From an uncultured Clostridium sp. (lineage in GTDB: Bacteria; Bacillota; Clostridia; TANB77; CAG-508): DNA of 6,268 nt. Below are positions 1 to 6,164 of this stretch, in pieces; position 1 is the first letter of the stretch, and each line of letters starts with the position of its first letter. The stretch covers positions 1 through 6,268 of the forward strand of contig USQS01000054.1 of NCBI GenBank assembly GCA_900556865.1. The letters run 5' to 3'. The position numbers were made by a program, and so were the translations under genes. The notes below the pieces were generated by a model. The model was not told where the DNA came from, made no database searches, and worked only from the letters and a program-made list of their open reading frames with translations.

Positions 1-75
1 CTAATCTAAACTACTCTAAAGTTTTAGCTATTGAACTGTAAATGATTAAAGGCTATTTTTTAAGAAGCAAAGTAA

Positions 76-104
76 TTGACAATATATGTAATATGTCGTA
101 CAAT
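76..104 (+). promoter_or_regulatory. sigma-A-type promoter of rsmA
   Basis: An exact TTGACA (76-81) is separated by 17 bases from TACAAT (99-104), which is one mismatch from TATAAT. Transcription would start near 111, leaving a leader of about 20 bases that contains the AAGGAG ribosome binding site at 121-126. The short leader has no room for a riboswitch. The promoter suggests rsmA is transcribed independently of whatever lies to its left. Confidence 0.8.
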
Positions 105-131
105 ATATTAAGTTAGTAAGAAGGAGAAAAT

Positions 132-1001
132 ATGAGTGTTTTAGAAGAAACAAAATTTTTAATGAAAAAATATAAAATAAAAGCAAATAAAAATCTTGGA
201 CAGAATTTTTTAATAGACGATTTAGCAATAAATGATATTGTAGATGGAGCAAATATTTTAGAAAACGATTTAGTTATTGAAATTGGCCCAGGTCTTGGAA
301 GCATGACGGCTATTCTGCTTGAAAAAGCCAAAAAAGTTATATGTGTGGAATTAGATAAAAAAATGATTAAAATATTAAATGATAGGTTTATTGCATATAG
401 TAACATAGAGCTTATAAATGAAGATATATTAAAATTAGATTTAAATTCTATAATAAAAGAAGAAAAGAAAAAAAATAAATTTCAAAATGTTAAAATTGTA
501 GCAAATTTACCATATTATATAACAACACCTATTATTATGAAATTATTAGAAAGTAATTTAGATATTGAAAGTATAACGGTTATGATTCAAAAAGAGGTTG
601 CTGATAGGTTAATTGAAGTGCCAAGTGGAAAAAACACAGGAGCAATTACTTATACGGTATATTATTATTGTGAATCTTCTAAAATAAGAGAGGTTGAAAA
701 TACATCTTTTATTCCTATGCCAGAAGTGAAATCAGAGGTAATTAATTTGAAGTTAAGAAAAGAACCGGCAGTTCAAGTAGAAAATAAAAAGATTTTTTTC
801 AGTATAATAAAATGTAGTTATATGCAAAGAAGAAAGACTTTGATTAATGGATTGGTAAATACGGGTGTATTTAAAAATAAAGAAGAAGGAATAGAAATTT
901 TAAAAACATTGGGCTTAAGAGAAGATATAAGAGCAGAAAATTTAACAATAGAAGATTTTGCAAGACTTACAAATTTATTTTGCCAAAGAGCAAAAAAATA
1001 G
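132..1001 (+). CDS. rsmA: 16S rRNA (adenine1518-N6/adenine1519-N6)-dimethyltransferase RsmA
   Basis: RsmA (KsgA) uses S-adenosylmethionine to dimethylate two adjacent adenines in the 3'-terminal hairpin of 16S rRNA, a late quality step of small-subunit assembly in the cytosol. The 289-residue protein has the usual family length and motifs: NLGQNFL at residues 21-27, the SAM-binding glycine loop EIGPGLG at 50-56, the acidic ribose-binding residue in VELD at 72-75, EDIL at 97-100, the catalytic NLPYYI at 125-130, FIPMPEVKS at 193-201, and the C-terminal RRKTLIN at 233-239 typical of RsmA rather than Erm methyltransferases. The ATG at 132 follows AAGGAG by 5 bases and gives the expected N-terminus. 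It has its own promoter and no close downstream partner. Loss of RsmA in other bacteria gives kasugamycin resistance (family knowledge). Confidence 0.97.
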   Translation: MSVLEETKFLMKKYKIKANKNLGQNFLIDDLAINDIVDGANILENDLVIEIGPGLGSMTAILLEKAKKVICVELDKKMIKILNDRFIAYSNIELINEDILKLDLNSIIKEEKKKNKFQNVKIVANLPYYITTPIIMKLLESNLDIESITVMIQKEVADRLIEVPSGKNTGAITYTVYYYCESSKIREVENTSFIPMPEVKSEVINLKLRKEPAVQVENKKIFFSIIKCSYMQRRKTLINGLVNTGVFKNKEEGIEILKTLGLREDIRAENLTIEDFARLTNLFCQRAKK

Positions 1002-1109
1002 TATCTATTATATGAAATTAAAAAGTGATTAATAAGGGAGTCCGCCATAAATTAATTTTAGAATGATTTTTTTATAGATTTTCACTGTTTTAATAAATGT
1101 TTAATAATA

Positions 1110-1140
1110 TCAATAATTTCGAACGTTTCGGTTGTATTGA
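1110..1140. repeat. symmetrical interrupted inverted repeat
   Basis: The outer arms TCAATA (1110-1115) and TATTGA (1135-1140) are exact reverse complements. Inside them CGAA (1120-1123) and TTCG (1127-1130) pair around a CGT loop, with a 4-by-4 internal loop between the two stems. It could be an RNA hairpin in the rsmA 3' region or a DNA-binding palindrome. No T-tract follows, so it is not a terminator. Confidence 0.4.
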
Positions 1141-1262
1141 GATTGCCCCTTTTTAGAGTGTATAAATAATCTTGATGTGATTTATTAGCATAGTAAAAGG
1201 ATTTTTGAGTTTAAGCTTTCTTTTAAGTTTTATCTATTTAGTTACTGTTTAAATATTTTTAT

Positions 1263-1294
1263 AAAAATAGCAAAATATTATTGCTATTTTTTTT
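1263..1294 (+). terminator. AT-rich intrinsic terminator
   Basis: AAAAATAGCAA (1263-1273) and TTGCTATTTTT (1281-1291) form a perfect 11-bp stem around a 7-base loop, followed by further T residues and T-rich sequence to 1299. Only two pairs are G-C, so it is a weak stem. The A-run on the left means it could also act on the minus strand. It separates rsmA (262 bases upstream) from the next gene. Confidence 0.55.
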
Positions 1295-1391
1295 ATTTTG
1301 GTATAAAATATAGATGAAAATTTGCTAGTAAAAAAAGTAAATTTTAGGCATTAGAGAACAACAGAAAAATCACTTAGAAAGGAAGATGCAG

Positions 1392-2603
1392 ATGGAAGAA
1401 GTTAGTTTAAAAATCACAGGGGCGAATAAAGGATTTATAAATAAACTTACTAATACAATTAATAAAATTTTAATACCTACTAAAGTAGGAATTAATGGCA
1501 TGTTTATAAACATTAAAAGAAATGCTGTGATAAAGGCTTTTGAAAATTATTCAAATGATGAAGCGGAAAAGGAAGAGTATGAAAAAAAATATGAAGAAGC
1601 TTATGAAGCATATCTTGAAGCATTAGATAAATATGTTATGGATTCGATATATAAAAAAGTAAAAAATAATACAGCAACAACTTTTGAAAAAAATGCATTA
1701 TCAAAATATTATGGTGTTATTTCACTAAAAGAAAGCGAGTATGTTGAATATAAATTTAGAAAACAAAAGTATTTATTAGAATTGGACAATGAAACAGTTA
1801 AAATTAATGGAAAACAAAAAGTATTAGAAAAATATAACAAATTTTATATTCAAAAAATGGACTGGCTATACAAAGGAATTTTGAAAAACTATTCAATAAA
1901 ACTTGCAGACGCAATACAAATATATGATTCTACAAAAGAATGGGTTTATTTAAAAATATTTGATACATTAAAAGAATACCTTGAAAACATTTTGACATTA
2001 AAAATTAAAATAGAAGGAAAAGAAAATTATAATGATATAATTGCAGATTATGAAAAATATGAAACATTTGAAGTAGGCAAATTAGACCAAAGAGATAATA
2101 TTGAAAAAAATATGATAATACTTGGAATAAGCAGAAAATTATTTACACACAGTCTTCCACTTACGGTTGCAGAACAATGTTATATGAAACTTTTAAAAGA
2201 TGCAAGATGTTTAGTGCAAGATACAAAAATTACAATAAGAAGAGAAAAAGCTTATAATATGCTTATTAACTTAATTGAAGATTATAACATAAAATTATTA
2301 TCTACAAAGGTTTATTGGGACAACATGAAAGAAAGAGAAGCATTTAAGAAATTATGGAATGAATATAAGGAAATTGAAAAATTAAAAGATTTAGATTATA
2401 TAGAATATGTAAAAAGAAAAGAAATTTTATTCATAAAAAATGAAATTAAAAATGTTTCAAAAGAAAAATTTGACTATACAAGGCTTATAAAATATTATAA
2501 GAGAAAACTTGTGGATTATGGAGTTATGAAAGAAATTACAGGATTTATAAGCAATAAAAATTATACAAAAATAAAAAAGGAGAATAATACAATTGCAAAT
2601 TGA
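1392..2603 (+). CDS. uncharacterised charged helical protein, translationally linked to ybeY
   Basis: I do not recognise this family. The product is about 403 residues, rich in Lys, Glu, Tyr and Ile. It has no signal peptide or membrane segment, so it is probably cytosolic. Numbered from the in-frame ATG at 1386, it has a mildly hydrophobic N-terminal part (residues 1-50), a highly charged probable helix or short coiled coil at 57-83 and mostly helical sequence after that. A less charged stretch at 246-277 contains its only two cysteines (C265, C275). I place the start at 1392, because the GGA of AAAGGA (1378-1383) lies 8 bases before it but only 2 bases before the ATG at 1386. Its 3' end overlaps ybeY by 11 bases, implying co-transcription and probably coupled translation. 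This hints at, but does not show, a role near ribosome or RNA metabolism. Composition matches its neighbours, so there is no sign of recent transfer. Confidence 0.85.
   Translation: MEEVSLKITGANKGFINKLTNTINKILIPTKVGINGMFINIKRNAVIKAFENYSNDEAEKEEYEKKYEEAYEAYLEALDKYVMDSIYKKVKNNTATTFEKNALSKYYGVISLKESEYVEYKFRKQKYLLELDNETVKINGKQKVLEKYNKFYIQKMDWLYKGILKNYSIKLADAIQIYDSTKEWVYLKIFDTLKEYLENILTLKIKIEGKENYNDIIADYEKYETFEVGKLDQRDNIEKNMIILGISRKLFTHSLPLTVAEQCYMKLLKDARCLVQDTKITIRREKAYNMLINLIEDYNIKLLSTKVYWDNMKEREAFKKLWNEYKEIEKLKDLDYIEYVKRKEILFIKNEIKNVSKEKFDYTRLIKYYKRKLVDYGVMKEITGFISNKNYTKIKKENNTIAN
2576..2582 (+). promoter_or_regulatory. ribosome binding site that supports the TTG start of ybeY
   Basis: AAAGGAG lies inside the end of the upstream gene, 10 bases before a TTG codon at 2593. 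No ATG in the ybeY frame lies near it, and the family N-terminus begins right at this codon, so this site decides in favour of the TTG start. Confidence 0.7.
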
Positions 2604-3075
2604 TATAGAGTATTTAAATGTGGAGCCAAATGAAAAATATGAAGAAATTATTTCAAAGGTTTTAAATAAATGTTTTGAAGAAGAAAATTTGCCACAAAAT
2701 AAGCTTAGCGTAAGCATTACGCTAACAGATCTGAAAAATATCAGGAATTTAAATTGTAAGCATAGAAATATTGACAAAGAAACGGATGTGCTTTCTTTTC
2801 CGATGTTTGAAAAAGAAGAAATTGATAAAAAAGTAGCTAAAAATGATTTTCAAATTGAAGATATTTTAGGGGATATGGTTATCTGTATTCCAAAGGTTGA
2901 GGAACAGGCAGAAGAATATGGTCATAGTTTTGAAAGGGAACTTAGTTATATGGTGGTTCATAGTTTTTACCATCTTATGGGCTATGATCATATGGAAGAA
3001 GAACCTAAAAAAGAAATGAGGCAAAAAGAGGAATATATTCTAAAACAATTAGGAATAACAAGAGAGAACAAATAA
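2593..3075 (+). CDS. ybeY: endoribonuclease YbeY / rRNA maturation factor
   Basis: YbeY is a small zinc-dependent RNase involved in 16S rRNA 3'-end maturation and late 70S ribosome quality control. The 160-residue protein has the expected length and conserved blocks: LNCKHRNIDKETDVLSFP (residues 53-70), LGDMVICIP (92-100) and the zinc motif HSFYHLMGYDH with three histidines H123, H127 and H133 (HxxxHxxxxxH). Ser124 and Tyr126 replace the more common Gly and Leu of the motif, and the metal ligands are intact. Translation starts at TTG, since the next possible starts would remove the first beta strand. It overlaps the preceding unknown gene by 11 bases and is the last gene of the unit, with a terminator 17 bases after its stop. 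Its usual partner phoH is not in the window. Confidence 0.96.
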   Translation: MQIDIEYLNVEPNEKYEEIISKVLNKCFEEENLPQNKLSVSITLTDLKNIRNLNCKHRNIDKETDVLSFPMFEKEEIDKKVAKNDFQIEDILGDMVICIPKVEEQAEEYGHSFERELSYMVVHSFYHLMGYDHMEEEPKKEMRQKEEYILKQLGITRENK

Positions 3076-3091
3076 TGATGTTATTTATTAT

Positions 3092-3121
3092 AAAAAAGCA
3101 TACTACAGGTATGCTTTTTTT
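3092..3121. terminator. bidirectional intrinsic terminator after ybeY
   Basis: AAAAAAGCATAC (3092-3103) and GTATGCTTTTTT (3109-3120) make a perfect 12-bp stem with a TACAG loop and a T-tract to 3121. On the minus strand the same hairpin also ends in a run of T residues, so it can stop both the ybeY transcript and read-through from the convergent asd operon. Confidence 0.9.
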
Positions 3122-3157
3122 GGTAGAACAAAAGCGGACATTAATAACATAATACTT

Positions 3158-3186
3158 ACAAACACTTTTTAAAGTTCGTGTCTTTG
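3158..3186. repeat. imperfect inverted repeat in the convergent intergenic region
   Basis: ACAAACAC near 3158-3165 pairs with GTGTCTTTGT ending at 3187 through a 2-base bulge. Inside it lies ACTTT-TT-AAAGT (3164-3175), an alternative short stem. Weak on its own, it is the first of a run of hairpins. Confidence 0.35.
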
Positions 3187-3222
3187 TTCGCGCGCGAAAT
3201 TTGCTTCCACAAATTTCTGCGC
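3187..3222. repeat. GC-core palindrome and strong hairpin
   Basis: TTCGCGCGCGAA (3187-3198) is a perfect 12-bp palindrome. Overlapping it, GCGCGAAATTTG (3192-3203) pairs with CAAATTTCTGCGC (3210-3222) around a CTTCCA loop with a single bulged T, giving 12 pairs. The alternating CG run is strikingly unlike the base composition around it. No T-tract follows on either strand, so it is not a classical terminator. It may be a dispersed intergenic repeat. Confidence 0.6.
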
Positions 3223-3229
3223 ATTGTTA

Positions 3230-3273
3230 TTGTTTTATTATAGGAAGTTCGGAGAAACTTCCTATAATAACAA
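3230..3273. repeat. long perfect inverted repeat (15-bp arms)
   Basis: TTATTATAGGAAGTT (3235-3249) and AACTTCCTATAATAA (3256-3270) are exact reverse complements around a CGGAGA loop. Three more pairs (TTG with CAA) form beyond a 2-base bulge. It lies just past the end of the minus-strand HExxH gene, where it could protect the 3' end of that mRNA. It is not followed by a T-tract on either strand. Confidence 0.7.
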
Positions 3274-3297
3274 AAACGGTGTATACGTTAAAGAAAT

Positions 3298-4377
3298 TTA
3301 ATCTTGTTCCTTTTGTTCTATATTTTTTGAAGAAATAAGCTTTTTTATCTTATTTAAAAGTTTTGCAAATAAGGAAGAATTCTTTTTTGAAAGTGCGGTT
3401 TCGCATCCGCCATTTTCAAGAATATTAGATTTATGCTCAAGTTTATTCATAGTTTCATGATAATAATTATCAAAAAAAGTATAATTATCTTTAACACCAA
3501 TAAGCTGACTAAAATCTGTAAGTTTTCTTCTGTAAGTCTCAAGTTCTTCCAAATTTGTTATTTTTTCATATAGGGCATCGAAAAAATTTTGTATTATTAA
3601 ATTTTGGGCTTCAAAAAAGGAAGCATTAATTTTTTTTCTAAGTTCAAAAACTTCAATTTGTAATTTTGTTATTTTTTTGTCATTTTCAATTTCTAAAATC
3701 TTGTTATTTAATGTTGTAATTTTTTCTTCATATTTTAAAATATCATCAAAGAAAGAATTTATTTGATTAAATACTTTTTTTGAGGTAAGATTTATTATCT
3801 TTTGTTTAAAATTGTTAGTTGAAAAATATGTACTATTTATCAAAATATCTTCCCCTATAAAAAATATTAACTCATTTAGAAGAGTACATTCAATAGGGTA
3901 GTATGATGGACTAGGAGTATAAAGAATTATATCATAATATTTTTCAAAATCTGGCTGTATACCTATTATTTTAGCAGCCATGTATTGTACGGCAGCTTCA
4001 TTTAGACCAACACCTGTTACACCTAAAAGCGAAAAGCTAGAAAGCCCCATTTTCTTTAAATTTCCATCATTATTTTTTACTTCTTGAAGATAATGCAAAC
4101 ATTCATGTATGGCAAATTCCTCTAAATCTTCATTTGCAATATGAAAATTAAAATAAATTGAAGAACTTTTATAAGAATAGCTAGCTTCGGCCATGCCTTC
4201 AGGAATTTGAGCTTTATACATATTTAAGCAAAAAAGTTTTGTAGATATTTCATTTTCATTTAGATTTAGCTTTGGAAATGTGGTAACAATTTTTTGAGCA
4301 ACATTATCTGTAATTTTTAGCACAAGTTCTTTATCTAATTTTTCTTTAATAATAAAACCATCTTTTTCTATATTCAT
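3298..4377 (-). CDS. putative cytosolic HExxH zinc-metallopeptidase-like protein
   Basis: I do not recognise the family by name. The 359-residue protein contains HECLH at residues 91-95 (H91, E92, H95), preceded by a hydrophobic/acidic helix as in zincin metallopeptidases. GLNEAAVQYMAA follows at 124-135, so E127 is a plausible third zinc ligand about 31 residues after the motif, in the NE-containing helix style of gluzincins. Residues 70-80 (SSSIYFNFHI) could be the edge strand before the active-site helix. A probable coiled coil spans about 213-255, and the last 30 residues include a basic amphipathic helix (about 334-351) that might touch membrane. There is no signal peptide, so it probably acts in the cytosol. 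Translation starts 8 bases after asd stops. The best ribosome binding site, AAAGAGG at 4391-4397, lies in the end of asd with a long 13-base spacing, which suggests translational coupling. Activity and substrate are unknown. Confidence 0.85.
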   Translation of the reverse strand: MNIEKDGFIIKEKLDKELVLKITDNVAQKIVTTFPKLNLNENEISTKLFCLNMYKAQIPEGMAEASYSYKSSSIYFNFHIANEDLEEFAIHECLHYLQEVKNNDGNLKKMGLSSFSLLGVTGVGLNEAAVQYMAAKIIGIQPDFEKYYDIILYTPSPSYYPIECTLLNELIFFIGEDILINSTYFSTNNFKQKIINLTSKKVFNQINSFFDDILKYEEKITTLNNKILEIENDKKITKLQIEVFELRKKINASFFEAQNLIIQNFFDALYEKITNLEELETYRRKLTDFSQLIGVKDNYTFFDNYYHETMNKLEHKSNILENGGCETALSKKNSSLFAKLLNKIKKLISSKNIEQKEQD

Positions 4378-4385
4378 AATTAAGA

Positions 4386-5381
4386 TTAAACCTCTTTTTC
4401 AATTATTTTTTGCATTATTTGTATAGCATTACTTGCTGCGCCTTTTCTTATATTGTCTGCAACACACCACATATTTAAAGTGTTTGGTTGACTAAAATCT
4501 CTTCTTAATCTTCCAACATATACATTATCTGTACCATTTGCAACTGTTGCAATAGGGTAGATATCTTTTGTTATATCATCATATAAAACAATTCCTTTAG
4601 AATTTTTTAGCAATTGTTTTACATCATCTAAATTAAAGTCTTTTTCAAATTCAATATTTATAGATTCTCCATGACAGTTTTCTATAGGTACTCTAACGGT
4701 AGTTGCTGTTATTTTTAGGTTTTCATTTCCTAAAATCTTTTTTGTTTCATTTATCATTTTGTGTTCTTCTTTTGTATAGCCATCATCCATAAAAACATCT
4801 ATATGTGGCAAGCAGTTATTATATATTGGGTGGGAGAATTTTTTTAAGTTGTTGTAACTTGCTTGTGAATGTAAATCTTCTAATGCATTTACACCAGCAC
4901 CAGAAACCGCTTGGTATGTAGAATATATAATTCTTTTTATTTTGTATTTATCATCTAATGGCTTTAATGCAACTACTGCTTGAATTGTAGAACAATTAGG
5001 GTTTGCAATTATTCCTGTATTCCAAAAGATATCGTCTGGGTTTACTTCTGGAACAACCAAAGGTACATTTTTGTCCATTCTAAATGCACTACTATTATCT
5101 ATAACAATACATCCTTTTGATGCAGCAATTGGTGCAAATTTTTTAGATGTTTCTCCACCTGCAGAGAATATTGCAAAATTGAAACCTTCGTCAAAAGAGT
5201 TTTCGGTTAATTCGTTTGCAATATATTCTTTTCCCATAAATTTTACTTTTGTACCAGCAGATTTTTTGGAACAAAATAGTTTATATTCAAAATTTGGAAA
5301 ATTTTTTTCTTCTAATACTTTTAATGCTGTTCTACCGACTAGGCCTGTTGCGCCTACTATGGCTAATTTATAATTTTTCAT
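4386..5381 (-). CDS. asd: aspartate-semialdehyde dehydrogenase
   Basis: Asd reduces L-aspartyl-4-phosphate to L-aspartate 4-semialdehyde with NADPH. This is the branch point toward lysine, diaminopimelate (cell wall), threonine and methionine, and the enzyme is cytosolic. The 331-residue length is typical. Visible are the NADP-binding GATGLVG (residues 10-16), SAGGETS (73-79), IDNSSAFRMD (94-103), the active-site cysteine C130 in NPNCST, the YQAVSGAG loop (156-163, Q157), and RVPIENCHGE with R230 and the catalytic H237. All key residues are present. The ATG at 5381 follows GAGG by 6 bases, and its transcript starts from a near-consensus promoter. It is the first gene of a two-gene unit with the HExxH protein. 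No lysine riboswitch is visible, as the leader is only about 28 bases. Confidence 0.97.
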   Translation of the reverse strand: MKNYKLAIVGATGLVGRTALKVLEEKNFPNFEYKLFCSKKSAGTKVKFMGKEYIANELTENSFDEGFNFAIFSAGGETSKKFAPIAASKGCIVIDNSSAFRMDKNVPLVVPEVNPDDIFWNTGIIANPNCSTIQAVVALKPLDDKYKIKRIIYSTYQAVSGAGVNALEDLHSQASYNNLKKFSHPIYNNCLPHIDVFMDDGYTKEEHKMINETKKILGNENLKITATTVRVPIENCHGESINIEFEKDFNLDDVKQLLKNSKGIVLYDDITKDIYPIATVANGTDNVYVGRLRRDFSQPNTLNMWCVADNIRKGAASNAIQIMQKIIEKEV

Positions 5382-5415
5382 ATAACACCTCTACTATGTA
5401 ATAAATATTTACTTT

Positions 5416-5445
5416 ATTATATGATATTTTTACTAAAAAAGTCAA
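5416..5445 (-). promoter_or_regulatory. sigma-A-type promoter of asd
   Basis: Read on the minus strand, TTGACT (5445-5440) is followed after 18 bases by an exact TATAAT (5421-5416). Transcription would start near 5409, with AGAGGTG at 5392-5386 as ribosome binding site. The promoter is strong and no terminator separates it from asd or the gene after asd. Confidence 0.8.
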
Positions 5446-5467
5446 TGTGTGGAAGAAAAAATATTTA

Positions 5468-5496
5468 TTAACAAAATTCGACTTAATTCATATTAT
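5468..5496 (+). promoter_or_regulatory. probable promoter of the Cys/His-tail protein gene
   Basis: TTAACA (5468-5473), 17 bases, then TATTAT (5491-5496). Each hexamer is one mismatch from the sigma-A consensus. Transcription would begin near 5503, giving a leader of about 59 bases with the palindrome at 5523-5540. Its spacer contains TTCGAC (5477-5482), on the minus strand GTCGAA, a partial Spo0A-box-like core. Confidence 0.55.
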
Positions 5497-5522
5497 ATAT
5501 TAAGCAGTTAATTGCTAAAAAA

Positions 5523-5540
5523 TGAGCATATTTATGCTCA
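5523..5540 (+). promoter_or_regulatory. 18-bp perfect palindrome in the leader of the 153-residue gene
   Basis: TGAGCATA (5523-5530) and TATGCTCA (5533-5540) are exact reverse complements with only TT between them. The palindrome lies about 20 bases after the predicted transcription start and 4 bases before the AAGG of the ribosome binding site. No T-tract follows, so it is not an attenuator-terminator. It may be a dimeric repressor operator or a 5' mRNA-stabilising hairpin that also affects access of ribosomes. Confidence 0.5.
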
Positions 5541-5561
5541 ATGAAAGGAAAGTGACAAGTA

Positions 5562-6023
5562 ATGGAAGATAAAGAGTTTGAGATGAAAAGACCTATGCCA
5601 CCATGTCCTGTTTTAAAGGTTGATGGTGTTATTGAGAAGGGAAAACAATTTGACTTGGATATAACATTACCAGAAGACCAAAGAGATGTAATATATGGAA
5701 CTATTAAAAATGTATTTAAAGAGCCTGTAAAAAATGCAGTTGTTAAATTAATAGAAATTGAATTTTGTAAAGATGGAATAAAGAAAAGATGTCCAATTTC
5801 TCATGCTTTTACAGATGAATATGGAGAATTTGTATTTGGACCTCTTTGCCCAGGTAAACAATATGCAATAGATATTTGGGTAAATGATGTACGTCATTAT
5901 AATATTTCAGCAAAATGTATGCATGAAGGAAAATGCTTAAAATGTAAACAAGGTCATGAGTGTGAATGTTTTGAAGAAAAGAAAGAACATGAATGCGATC
6001 ATAAACATGAATGTGAAAGATAA
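5562..6023 (+). CDS. carboxypeptidase-regulatory-like domain protein with Cys/His-rich tail
   Basis: The 153-residue protein has a single beta-sandwich of the carboxypeptidase-regulatory/transthyretin-like type at about residues 42-115. The pattern is YGTIKNVFKEPVKNAVVKLIE followed by FTDEYGEFVFGPLCPG, the usual 'new strand, added value, developmental turn' layout. Four cysteines lie in or before it (C15, C69, C77, C96). The last 35 residues contain seven cysteines (C119, C125, C128, C134, C136, C145, C151) and five histidines (H121, H132, H143, H147, H149), including CxxC, HxCxC and HxCxHxHxC, which suggests metal binding. There is no signal peptide or membrane segment. The domain normally has no catalysis of its own. 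A structural, spore-coat-like or metal-storage role are all guesses. The ATG at 5562 follows AAGGAAAGTG (5545-5554). The gene stands alone between a promoter and a strong terminator. Confidence 0.9.
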   Translation: MEDKEFEMKRPMPPCPVLKVDGVIEKGKQFDLDITLPEDQRDVIYGTIKNVFKEPVKNAVVKLIEIEFCKDGIKKRCPISHAFTDEYGEFVFGPLCPGKQYAIDIWVNDVRHYNISAKCMHEGKCLKCKQGHECECFEEKKEHECDHKHECER

Positions 6024-6030
6024 GTTTTGG

Positions 6031-6065
6031 CCCTAAATTGAATTTTCAATTTAGGGAGTTTTTTT
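6031..6065 (+). terminator. intrinsic terminator after the 153-residue gene
   Basis: CCCTAAATTGAA (6031-6042) and TTCAATTTAGGG (6045-6056) form a perfect 12-bp stem starting 7 bases after the stop codon, followed by seven T residues (6059-6065). It closes a monocistronic unit. Confidence 0.92.
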
Positions 6066-6102
6066 GAGTTTGAATAAAATTTTAAGGTTTTAAGAGCAAA
6101 AT

Positions 6103-6120
6103 TTTTTCAAATTTGAAAAA
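6103..6120. repeat. AT-rich 18-bp perfect palindrome
   Basis: TTTTTCAAATTTGAAAAA is its own reverse complement. It lies in gene-free sequence between the terminator and the next promoter. In such AT-rich DNA it may be chance, and it may simply be a bent A/T tract. Confidence 0.3.
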
Positions 6121-6164
6121 TGAGATTTAACCATTTATTAAAGTTTATTTTTTGAAATACGATG

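Larger units (their letters stand above)
1002..1391. other. gene-free intergenic region between rsmA and the 403-residue gene
   Basis: About 390 bases with no supportable reading frame on either strand and many stops. The contents I can point to are a short G/C island (GGGAGTCCGCC, 1036-1046), a symmetrical hairpin (1110-1140), and an AT-rich terminator-like hairpin (1263-1294) with a weak promoter-like sequence just after it (TTGCTA 1281-1286, 17 bases, TAAAAT 1304-1309). No known riboswitch or small RNA is recognisable to me. Its length in an otherwise compact segment leaves room for an unannotated small RNA. Confidence 0.6.

Noticed and set aside
3..41. Possible 12-codon tail of an upstream gene on the plus strand ending in TAA at 39-41
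   Set aside because: Too short to identify, and the frame could be open by chance. It cannot be supported without sequence to the left.
25..62. TAGC/GGCTA with T-run, a possible terminator before the rsmA promoter
   Set aside because: Only four pairs across a 22-base loop, so not a credible stem.
113..406. Minus-strand open frame inside rsmA, and similar minus-strand frames at 46-252, 818-1048 and 2457-2777
   Set aside because: Antisense shadows of the well-supported rsmA, ybeY and upstream genes, with no ribosome binding site or family features.
1021..1086. AGTGA/TCACT pairing around the G/C island after rsmA, considered as a riboswitch or small RNA
   Set aside because: Short arms with a loop of over 50 bases, and no match to any riboswitch core I know.
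3230..3273. Long inverted repeat as a Rho-independent terminator of the asd operon
   Set aside because: No T-tract follows on either strand. The hairpin at 3092-3121 is the better terminator.
5071..5373. Plus-strand 100-codon open frame within asd
   Set aside because: Antisense to the conserved NADP-binding half of asd and without any recognisable domain.
5382..5409. Lysine riboswitch upstream of asd
   Set aside because: The predicted leader is only about 28 bases, far too short for that RNA.
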